Source of the DNA: Candidatus Zhuqueibacterota bacterium
Lineage (GTDB): Bacteria; Zhuqueibacterota; QNDG01
Direction of reading: 5' to 3'
NCBI GenBank assembly: GCA_003645915.1
Contig: QNDG01000005.1
Span: 1 to 12,926 of the forward strand
Length of the DNA: 12,926 nucleotides
The notes under the pieces are model-generated. The model worked only from the letters and a program-made list of their open reading frames with translations, did not search any database and was not told the origin of the DNA. Shown here piece after piece: positions 6,610 through 12,926 of this stretch. Position 1 is the first letter of the stretch. The number at the start of each line of letters is the position of its first letter. A program made the translations under genes and the position numbers.

Positions 6610-7044
6610 TTAACTTTGATCAAGAAAAAATTTAACCATACGCACTTCATTCTTCCCGTCTGGTCTTACAACATAATCTACTTCATCCATTAAAGTTTTC
6701 ATCAGATATATTCCAAGTCCGCCCACTCTTAATTCAGCAAGATACTTTTCCATCTCGGGCATTTTTATATCTTTCATGTCAAAACTTTTTCCTCTGTCAG
6801 TAATAACGATCGTAAGTTTATTAAAATCAATTTTTACTGCAAGATCTATATCTTTATCTTTTTCATTTTTATATGCATGTTCAATTACATTTGTACAGGC
6901 TTCATCAACTGCAAGTTCTATTTTGCTTACATCGTCCTCTTTAAACCCAACTTTTCTGGCAACGCCGGCTACAAAATTCCTTATTAATTCAAGATTGTCG
7001 GTTTTGCTTGGGATTTTTAATTTATAATCAGTAATTTTATTCAT
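6610..7044 (-). CDS. Anti-sigma-factor serine kinase, RsbW/SpoIIAB-like (HATPase)
   Basis: A 144-residue GHKL-type ATPase that, by homology, binds and inhibits a target such as a sigma factor and phosphorylates the cognate STAS antagonist. The N-box reads ELAVDEACTNVIEHAY (residues 43-58, with Glu48 and Asn52 as expected Mg/ATP residues). The G1 box is DRGKSFD (83-89) and the G2 box is GGLGIYLM (108-115). All boxes are intact, so an active kinase is expected. The start is ATG 7044: GGAG at 7054-7051 is seven bases upstream, while the in-frame TTG at 7056 has no site. It follows the STAS gene by 24 bases in the same direction, the classical antagonist-kinase order. No sigma factor gene follows; the next 209 bases are non-coding, so the target is not visible here. 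Confidence 0.9.
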   Translation of the reverse strand: MNKITDYKLKIPSKTDNLELIRNFVAGVARKVGFKEDDVSKIELAVDEACTNVIEHAYKNEKDKDIDLAVKIDFNKLTIVITDRGKSFDMKDIKMPEMEKYLAELRVGGLGIYLMKTLMDEVDYVVRPDGKNEVRMVKFFLDQS

Positions 7045-7068
7045 TGTCAACTCCAATAAGTCACATTT

Positions 7069-7422
7069 TCAGGACATTTCGGAAAAACGTTTTAATGCTT
7101 CCTCTTCCTTACTTAGTATTTCATAAAGCATCGGAAATCCCAGAAGATCAAAAACCCTGTACACTTTATCAGATGCTTCGGCAAGTTTTATATCCCCGCC
7201 TTTATCTCTGATTTCTTCAATAAATCCCATAAATACACCAAGACCGGCACTGCTGATGTAATCAAGTTCATTTAAATTTATAACTATTTTTACTTTACCC
7301 TCATCCAAAAGACTTTTGATTGTTTCCTCCAACTCCGGAGCAGTATGTGCATCAAGATAGCCTTTTAAAGAAATAACAGTAGCAGGTTCCCTGTCATCTC
7401 TTTTTAAAGAAAAATTATTCAT
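7069..7422 (-). CDS. STAS-domain anti-sigma-factor antagonist, RsbV/SpoIIAA-like
   Basis: A single-domain STAS protein of 117 residues, close to SpoIIAA in length. In its unphosphorylated form it should bind the neighbouring kinase and free that kinase's target. The conserved segment VINLNELDYISSAGLGVF holds the expected phosphoacceptor. Aligned by SSGL/SAGL it is Ser58, matching Ser58 of SpoIIAA, with Ser57 in place of the Asp. The early GYLDAHTAPEL segment and the GGDIKLAEASDKVYRVFDLLG segment also fit the fold. The start is ATG 7422, with GGGAG (7434-7430) seven bases upstream; the in-frame TTG one codon earlier is less likely. It lies 24 bases before the kinase gene and is probably co-transcribed with it. 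About 190 bases separate it from the membrane phosphatases upstream. Confidence 0.92.
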   Translation of the reverse strand: MNNFSLKRDDREPATVISLKGYLDAHTAPELEETIKSLLDEGKVKIVINLNELDYISSAGLGVFMGFIEEIRDKGGDIKLAEASDKVYRVFDLLGFPMLYEILSKEEEALKRFSEMS

Positions 7423-7584
7423 CAATCTTCTCCCTCGCAGATACCTGGTTTTTTAATAAAAGTACGTATCTTATAAATGTAAAATAACTTTATAAAAAAT
7501 ACAACAGTCAAAATTTTCTTTAATTCCCGCCCCTGTTTTTTCTAATGCTTTTACCGTTGTTGAGACTTTATTGTACACCTGATA

Positions 7585-7606
7585 TTTTCCCCGATAATCC
7601 GGAAAA
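7585..7606 (-). other. Hairpin between membrane phosphatase and STAS genes
   Basis: TTTTCC and GGAAAA can pair (with an alternative inner CCG/CGG register) directly after the stop of the 689-residue phosphatase. There is no U-tract, so it is not a classical terminator. It may be a processing or mRNA-stability element. Further on, TTGACT (7511-7506, minus) could be a -35 box for the STAS-kinase pair, but no good -10 is spaced correctly. Confidence 0.3.
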
Positions 7607-7608
7607 CA

Positions 7609-9678
7609 TTACAATATTTTCATAACAACAGCAGTTGCATCATCATGCCGGTGTGTGCCTTTAGAAAAATCAGAAATCTCTTTTTTTATAGTTTCTATAA
7701 TCTGTTCCGTATTAAAATCGGAACATTTTGCCAACAGTTCAACTAATCTCTCTTCTCCAAACTCATTACCATGCCTATCTCTTGCTTCTGTTATCCCGTC
7801 TGTATAAATAACAACAGCATCATTCTTTCTCAGTTTGATTTTGTTCACAGAAAGAAATTTTGAGAAATCATCTTCGTCTGCCATTCCCAGTCCCAGTCCT
7901 GAAGAGTCAACAGGTTCTACTTTGCCGTTGCGGATCAGCATTACAGGGGGGTGGCCTGCTCGTGCAAAATGCAACACCTTTTTTGAAGGTATAAAAATAC
8001 AGTAAACCATTGTCGCAAACATATTCTTTTCAAGAGACTGTCTTACAAAATTATTTGCCTGAACCATTATCTCTGTAGGCGAATCAACATACCTGGAAAG
8101 AGCAAGAAGGACTCCTTTAAGTTCTGCCATATAAAATGCAGATGACGCGCCTTTTCCTGAGACATCTCCTACAAGTATGTCTATTCTGTCATCATTAACA
8201 CAGATAAAATCATAAAGATCTCCGCCTATTTCATTTGCAGTCATGCAGAAACCGTCAATATCAGCTGTTTTATTGTCAGGTTTTGAACCGGGTAAAAGTC
8301 GCATCTGAGCTTCATGCGCAACACGCAGTTCTTCCCTGTATATTTGCTGTTCAATTGTAAGCTTTACAAGATCAGCATTTTCAAGGGCCATTGATATTTG
8401 ATACGCAAAAGCTTCAAAAAGAGCCCGGATTTCATCAGTGTATCCGTATCTTATATATTTCAATCCAAAAACATGACCTATATATTTATCCTTATAGACA
8501 AGTTTTACAGCTATTAACGAGCACTCTTTAAACCATTTTTTTACAAAATCCTTTGTGAGCCTTTCCCGTCTGCAGTCATTTATAATCAGTGATTTATTAT
8601 GCTGCAGTCTGTCATGTATTTTTCTGCATTCTTTTGAAAGTAAATTTATTCTGTCTGCATTCAATCCTTTACTCGCTGTAATTCTAAAATCATCGCCCTG
8701 TTTTAATTCAATCCATACTACATTTGACCCGGATATCTGCGCGGCAAGTTCAACAGCTTTCTCACATAAAGCATCAGGCTCAAAAATTGAACTTACTGTT
8801 GAACTTAACTGCTGAAAAGATTTGACTTCTCTTATCCTTTTGTCCAGAATCCCCGCTGACGGCAGGAGAAAAAGTATGCCTGTAAATGACATTAATGAAT
8901 ATATAAGAGAAAACAGCGCAGCAGAATGTAAAAAAACTCCTGTTATATTGCTCATATTAAAAACAGACTGTGAGTTATAAACTATTCTCGCAGAAAGCAC
9001 CGTAAAAATAAAAAACGCAAAAAGGGACAGTATCTTATCTCTTTTATTAAGATAATGAATCCATTTTACCCTAAAAGAATTCATTATTATGAGAGATACT
9101 ATCAAAAAAATAAAAAAACTTTCTGGTTCAAACATACCGAGCGCAATGTTTATAGGCGAAGTATTAAAAAAATTATTTTGTAAATCAACATTATTAACAA
9201 AATCACTTCCGTCAGCAAGAACCGCTATAACCCTTGCAATTATAAGAAATAAAAGAATACGAAAATTACGCAGCGTTGTTTTTGACTGCTGCATAAAAAC
9301 AAGGCTCTTTATTAAAATAAAAACAAACCACGATATAATCATAATTAAAACAAGTGCAGGTATATACACTCGTGACACATCGCTAAACTTTGTGCTTTCG
9401 TAAGTTACGGAATAAAGAGTACGGTCAATCAGAGTATATAGAACAAAAAGAGTAAAACCAAAAAGTACGAATCTGTGGAAAAGATTCATCCTTAAAAGCC
9501 ATACTCTGTTAAAACTTAATAAGTAAATCAGAACAATCGAAATTTGTCCAAAAAGCATTTCAGTAACGGAAATTTCAACAGGAAATGATTTTATAAGCAG
9601 TGCAGAAGCAACAAAAATAACAATTATTACAGGTATATAAAACCATAATTTTGATTTTTTATCAATTTTAAGGTTCAA
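7609..9678 (-). CDS. Membrane PP2C/SpoIIE-family phosphatase with GAF domain (RsbU-like)
   Basis: A 689-residue membrane sensor phosphatase. About eight hydrophobic segments fill residues 12-272 (near 12-30, 42-60, 66-84, 105-127, 139-155, 186-203, 217-235 and 247-272), with only short loops. A GAF domain spans about 288-435, a helical linker (REELRVAHEAQMRLLP) about 448-463, and the SpoIIE domain about 470-689. Catalytic motifs are intact: EIGGDLYD (Asp487), VGDVSGKG (Asp505), RAGHPP (573-578), YTDGITEA (Asp627) and HRHDDATAV (Asp679, Asp680). The multi-spanning region resembles 7TM/8TM-type sensor modules; its signal is unknown. The likely start is TTG 9678 because AGGAG lies exactly seven bases upstream. 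It begins 4 bases after the previous stop, so translation is coupled. The target is inferred to be the nearby STAS protein. Confidence 0.88.
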   Translation of the reverse strand: MNLKIDKKSKLWFYIPVIIVIFVASALLIKSFPVEISVTEMLFGQISIVLIYLLSFNRVWLLRMNLFHRFVLFGFTLFVLYTLIDRTLYSVTYESTKFSDVSRVYIPALVLIMIISWFVFILIKSLVFMQQSKTTLRNFRILLFLIIARVIAVLADGSDFVNNVDLQNNFFNTSPINIALGMFEPESFFIFLIVSLIIMNSFRVKWIHYLNKRDKILSLFAFFIFTVLSARIVYNSQSVFNMSNITGVFLHSAALFSLIYSLMSFTGILFLLPSAGILDKRIREVKSFQQLSSTVSSIFEPDALCEKAVELAAQISGSNVVWIELKQGDDFRITASKGLNADRINLLSKECRKIHDRLQHNKSLIINDCRRERLTKDFVKKWFKECSLIAVKLVYKDKYIGHVFGLKYIRYGYTDEIRALFEAFAYQISMALENADLVKLTIEQQIYREELRVAHEAQMRLLPGSKPDNKTADIDGFCMTANEIGGDLYDFICVNDDRIDILVGDVSGKGASSAFYMAELKGVLLALSRYVDSPTEIMVQANNFVRQSLEKNMFATMVYCIFIPSKKVLHFARAGHPPVMLIRNGKVEPVDSSGLGLGMADEDDFSKFLSVNKIKLRKNDAVVIYTDGITEARDRHGNEFGEERLVELLAKCSDFNTEQIIETIKKEISDFSKGTHRHDDATAVVMKIL

Positions 9679-9682
9679 ATTC

Positions 9683-12106
9683 TCACTCCTGTACTATTTT
9701 AACAATAACTGCTGTCATATCATCATGCTGTTCTCTGCCGCTTGTAAAATCATCTATATCATTCTTAATTATATTAAGTATATCATCTGCCGTTTTGTCA
9801 ATATTATTGGAAATAATATCGTGAATCCTTTGCTCGCCGAACTCCTCTCCTTTAATATTCTCTGACTCATTTAATCCATCAGTGTAAAAAAAGCATATAT
9901 CTCCCTGTGACAGAGGAATAACTATATCTTCTATTGTTTCTGAAAAGATCCTGCCTTTTTCCAGCCCCAGACCTATACCCTGAGATTTCAGCTCTTCTGT
10001 AAAACCTTTTTGTTTCTTGAAAATTATCATTGGGTTATGGCCTGCTCTTGCAATAGTAAGCGTTGATTTTGAAAAATCAAAAATGCCGTATATCATACTG
10101 ATAAAAACACCTCGGGGTACATTTTCATAAAAAAGCTCGTTCATTCTTGTAAGAACTTCTTTGGGAGAACTGCTTATTTTTGCATGGGATAAAAGGAAGC
10201 CCTTTGTTAAAGTCATGTAAAAGGATGCTGAAATACCTTTACCTGAAACATCCCCGATTGCCACACCCAGTTTATCTGAACCAAGTTTCAAAAAATCGTA
10301 GTAATCCCCTCCTGTCTCCATTGCAGGCAGACAAAAACTTGAAATTTCAACGTTGTTTATTTGCGGCTCTTTCTGAGGAAGAAACTGCAGCTGCACATTC
10401 CTCGCTATCTCCAGCTCTCTTTTTTGCCTTTCTCTTTCGTATATTCTGTGCAGATAGGGTGGTACAAAATCCTTCAGTTCTGCAGAATCAACTTTATTTC
10501 TTTTAAAAACCAGAGCTGTTAATAATAAAAGTGCTGGCAGGCTCAGCATAATAATGCCGTTTACCTGCAGATAAGCGCTGTTACTTACAATTGCTGCATA
10601 TGCGTAAAAAATTACAGGCATAACAGCTCCGCCGATAAAAACAGTTAAAATATCATATCTGAGCATAAAAATGAAAAATATTACAAATACTATCAGATTT
10701 AATATACTGTTAATAATTACTGAATCAAGAGAGGGGACCCCCTTATTTGCAAATATAACAGAAACGACTAAAATTAAATAGCCCAGAACAGGCCACCTAA
10801 AATACCTTTTAATAAACGGCACAGCAAAGAAAAACATCATTGATATATAAATAAAAAGCTGATACATAATCGATATACCATAAAGCCATGGTATTTTATG
10901 CGAGAACATCACAACAAGGTTAGGCAGAAATCCTATTGCTGAATATCCACTCATTACAATAAAGTACTGAAGAGAAGAAATTATTGCCACTAAAATAAAC
11001 CCAAGGGATATACCTTTTACAATGGAACTGCTAACATCTCTTGTAAATATTCTGGTTCTTAAATAATCTATTGACAATAACTTTTCCTGCCATACTTCTC
11101 TGGTTAATGACTCGCCCACTGAAAACAGCAGCCACACACCCCCGCCTATAAATAATGACGTTATGAAAAAACCCAGAATACTAATAACTGAAAAGAGTTT
11201 AAATGTCTCATAATAAATATCAGTAAAAAACTTTATACCCCAGAGCAAAACCACGATAATTGCCGGTACAATACCTATTTTCAAGTCCAGCAGATCTAAT
11301 CTTAAACGGATGATAAATAATATTACTGCAAGTATTGAAATCAGCAGAGAAAGTATATCTAAATTTGTGGATGCATGCAATTTATTTAAATATTTGCTGT
11401 CAATTAAAAACTTTTTTTCAACCAGTACAACTCTCTGCTCTGAGAATGCAATAGTAAGATCAGCTTCTTCTCCGGCCACCGTCTTATTCCGCTTCCATAA
11501 AAAATTTATCTCTTCTCTTCCAGCCCTGTTATACCTATTTTTCTGATAAAAATACCAGTTCTGGAAATCTTCTTCAAGAACCTGTTTTGCTATTTCTTCA
11601 GCGCGGCTGTTAATATCTTTATATTTTTCATTCTCAAAATAAAATTTTTCACAATCACGCAAATTTAAATATTTTACCCGGCCGTTAAGATCAAGTAATA
11701 CTTTTATTTTTCCTTCATTTCTATCCTCTCTATTCCTTTCTGAAGAGCTTCTAATAACTATATTCGTTGAATCAACTTGAGCTTTATCAAACAGATACTC
11801 ACACGACCACCAGAAAACAGGTATTGAATCTGCTTCCACTATTGCGTCTGCATGCTTCTTGTTAAATCTCTTCTGAAGATAAATATACTGCTCCTTATTG
11901 TTCTCTAACATAACTATTGATTGAATATTTTTAAAATCATAACCAAGTGATAGAAGTACACTGTCAGCTCTGGTATAAACCTGTTCTCTGCTCATATTCA
12001 AATTAATATGGGGAGAGACATACAGTTTCGGGTAAATCCATGTAAAAACAAGTATTCCTATTATTGCAGTAACAATCAAAATCCTGTCTTCTGCTATTCT
12101 TTTCAT
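9683..12106 (-). CDS. Large membrane PP2C/SpoIIE-family phosphatase with extracytoplasmic domain
   Basis: An 807-residue sensor phosphatase and first gene of the signalling cluster. The first membrane segment (about 9-26) precedes an extracytoplasmic region of about 220 residues (27-246), starting NMSREQVYTRADSVLLSLGY. A block of roughly nine or ten membrane segments follows (248-535), with an amphipathic stretch GESLTREVWQEKLLSIDYL (331-349). The SpoIIE domain runs from about 587 to 805. Catalytic motifs: ETGGDYYD (Asp601), IGDVSGKG (Asp619), RAGHNP (687-692), YTDGLNES (Asp743) and HDDMTAV (Asp795, Asp796). The helix before the domain (ERQKRELEIARNVQLQFLP) is the usual signal-transmitting linker. 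GESLTR faintly recalls the EExxxR motif of CPBP membrane proteases, but the histidine motifs are not evident. ATG 12106 has AGGA six bases upstream. I do not know a named family for the N-terminal 535 residues. Confidence 0.87.
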   Translation of the reverse strand: MKRIAEDRILIVTAIIGILVFTWIYPKLYVSPHINLNMSREQVYTRADSVLLSLGYDFKNIQSIVMLENNKEQYIYLQKRFNKKHADAIVEADSIPVFWWSCEYLFDKAQVDSTNIVIRSSSERNREDRNEGKIKVLLDLNGRVKYLNLRDCEKFYFENEKYKDINSRAEEIAKQVLEEDFQNWYFYQKNRYNRAGREEINFLWKRNKTVAGEEADLTIAFSEQRVVLVEKKFLIDSKYLNKLHASTNLDILSLLISILAVILFIIRLRLDLLDLKIGIVPAIIVVLLWGIKFFTDIYYETFKLFSVISILGFFITSLFIGGGVWLLFSVGESLTREVWQEKLLSIDYLRTRIFTRDVSSSIVKGISLGFILVAIISSLQYFIVMSGYSAIGFLPNLVVMFSHKIPWLYGISIMYQLFIYISMMFFFAVPFIKRYFRWPVLGYLILVVSVIFANKGVPSLDSVIINSILNLIVFVIFFIFMLRYDILTVFIGGAVMPVIFYAYAAIVSNSAYLQVNGIIMLSLPALLLLTALVFKRNKVDSAELKDFVPPYLHRIYERERQKRELEIARNVQLQFLPQKEPQINNVEISSFCLPAMETGGDYYDFLKLGSDKLGVAIGDVSGKGISASFYMTLTKGFLLSHAKISSSPKEVLTRMNELFYENVPRGVFISMIYGIFDFSKSTLTIARAGHNPMIIFKKQKGFTEELKSQGIGLGLEKGRIFSETIEDIVIPLSQGDICFFYTDGLNESENIKGEEFGEQRIHDIISNNIDKTADDILNIIKNDIDDFTSGREQHDDMTAVIVKIVQE
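9686..9690 (-). promoter_or_regulatory. Shine-Dalgarno fixing a TTG start
   Basis: AGGAG lies seven bases before TTG 9678 and overlaps the last codons of the upstream phosphatase (CAG GAG TGA). No ATG lies at a comparable distance, so this site supports TTG initiation and coupling of the two membrane phosphatases. Confidence 0.65.
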
Positions 12107-12187
12107 TTTATATCCTCAGTAATTACATTTATTTTTCCGGCTTTTTATTCCAGAATCCTTTACACATTTTAAACTGACATCCCTTTT

Positions 12188-12217
12188 GCCAAGCCTCTTA
12201 CCCCTACATCGCCTGGC
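12188..12217 (-). other. Hairpin in the leader of the phosphatase operon
   Basis: On the minus strand GCCAGGC (12217-12211) pairs with GCTTGGC (12194-12188) over 7 bp with one G-U wobble and a 16-base purine-rich loop. No U-tract follows, so it is not a terminator. It lies about 80 bases before the ATG of the 807-residue phosphatase, within the 180-base gap after the beta-propeller gene. The gap also holds TAAACA and TAAAAT separated by 17 bases (near 12246-12274), a weak promoter candidate. Confidence 0.3.
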
Positions 12218-12286
12218 TATATTTGATTACTCTTATACATTATTTTACGTATATTAATTCAATTTGTTTACTGCTAATAATTGTTC

Positions 12287-12926
12287 TCATTCAGAACAAA
12301 GAGCTCCGGGAAATGAAACAATAAACGATTCTTTTATAATTTCCCCGGATCCGGATACATGCACAAGACAAGATCTGCCTGCATCTGCAATAACAGCGCC
12401 TCCTGTGTACCAGTCAGGAGCAACAGAGCTTATTTGAGTAAACCCGTTTATATTCAGAACCTGCTCTCCTGTGGATGAAATTTTTTTTATCCCCCCATTC
12501 TTAAGCGCAACCCAGCATGCTCCTGAAGTATCATCGCAGGTAACAAACACAGGTGTTGATAACAAATCCCTGTTGAACATCAAAGTCCCGTCAATTTTAA
12601 ATTTATACAACATGTTACCTGAAGTAACATACACATAATCTTCTTTAACTGGTTTAGTAATAAAAACCGGTTTACTCAAATTAATTTGAGTCGAAAATGT
12701 ATCAATACCCGATTGTGTTACAAAAAAGACCATGGACTGAGATGAATCTGCAACCCAGCACCCAGGAGGATCTGAAGACCATTTCACAGAAGAAATATTC
12801 CGGAAATTATCAAATTTATAAAGCTTTGCCCCTGTAGTATCAAAGCATGATAATGCTGTTCCCCGGTTTTCAACAATCCAGATTTTATTATTAAAATAGT
12901 CAAATGACACCTTCTCCGGAAAGGAA
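12287..12926 (-). CDS. Beta-propeller repeat protein (partial, N-terminus off the right edge)
   Basis: The reading frame is open to the window edge and continues upstream of an internal GTG, so only the C-terminal 212 residues are seen. At least five blade-like units of about 35-45 residues are visible. Their strand signatures are NKIWIVENRGTALSCFDTTG, GCWVADSSQSMVFFVTQSG, DYVYVTSGNMLYKFKIDG, GACWVALKNGGIKKISSTG and GAVIADAGRSCLVHVSGSG. Each pairs a W/V-rich strand with a second strand ending in a (D/S)G turn. This resembles NHL-type or PQQ-like propellers, which usually bind ligands or proteins outside the cytoplasm. The protein ends shortly after the last unit (ALCSE) with no anchor or sorting domain. 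It lies upstream of the phosphatase operon in the same direction, with 180 bases between. Function is unknown. Confidence 0.7.
   Translation of the reverse strand, partial: SFPEKVSFDYFNNKIWIVENRGTALSCFDTTGAKLYKFDNFRNISSVKWSSDPPGCWVADSSQSMVFFVTQSGIDTFSTQINLSKPVFITKPVKEDYVYVTSGNMLYKFKIDGTLMFNRDLLSTPVFVTCDDTSGACWVALKNGGIKKISSTGEQVLNINGFTQISSVAPDWYTGGAVIADAGRSCLVHVSGSGEIIKESFIVSFPGALCSE

Noticed and set aside
9683..12106. Active CPBP intramembrane protease domain in the 807-aa phosphatase
   Set aside because: Only a partial first motif (GESLTR) is seen; the FxxxH and HxxxN/D motifs are not evident.
12107..12286. SigmaB-type promoter (GTTTAA plus GGGTAT) before the phosphatase operon
   Set aside because: GTTTAA is present on the minus strand but no GGGTAT-like box lies at the right distance.

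Overview
The window is AT-rich bacterial DNA. Shine-Dalgarno sites are clear (GGGAG, GGAG, AGGAG) and one start is probably TTG. It combines an F420-nonreducing (MvhGA-type, group 3c) [NiFe] hydrogenase, large sensor-linked PP2C/SpoIIE phosphatases and a GCWVAD-type beta-propeller. This suggests an anaerobic, diderm-like bacterium, perhaps of the FCB/Calditrichota/KSB1/Ignavibacteriota sphere. That placement is inference from gene style, not from a marker gene. No rRNA, tRNA, CRISPR array or transposase was seen.

Left part (1-2437). On the minus strand lies a hydrogenase operon. The complete small subunit (984-1943) is followed by the N-terminal 328 residues of the large subunit, which runs off the left edge; the two are coupled by a TGATG stop/start overlap. 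About 490 bases separate this operon from a divergent CysB-like LysR regulator (2438-3328, plus strand). That spacer holds a good sigma70-type promoter for the regulator and a perfect CTAAT-N5-ATTAG dyad fitting the LysR T-N11-A box. It also holds a strong intrinsic terminator on the minus strand, upstream of the hydrogenase genes and pointing at them, and a possible 27-codon leader ORF. The arrangement suggests attenuation or a terminated small RNA.

Middle (3329-4684). After a perfect 13-bp hairpin come two plus-strand genes overlapping by 8 nt: a small membrane protein with a predicted OB-like core, and a YdjM/DUF457-like membrane-bound metal-dependent hydrolase. A roughly 370-base gene-free stretch follows, with a TTTATCC tandem repeat and two related GCGTTGCG-containing segments.

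Right part (4685-12106, all minus strand). This is a complete-looking partner-switching signalling cluster without its final target. In transcription order it holds an 807-aa phosphatase (extracytoplasmic domain, many membrane segments, SpoIIE domain) and a 689-aa phosphatase (about 8 membrane segments, GAF, SpoIIE), coupled to the first by 4 nt. Then come a STAS anti-sigma-factor antagonist, an RsbW/SpoIIAB-like serine kinase, and a soluble 571-aa GAF-GAF-SpoIIE phosphatase. By analogy with RsbU/V/W, the kinase would phosphorylate Ser58 of the STAS protein and the three phosphatases would remove the phosphate in response to three different inputs. No sigma factor or other output is encoded here. 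Past the right edge runs a beta-propeller repeat protein, of which the C-terminal five blade-like repeats are visible.
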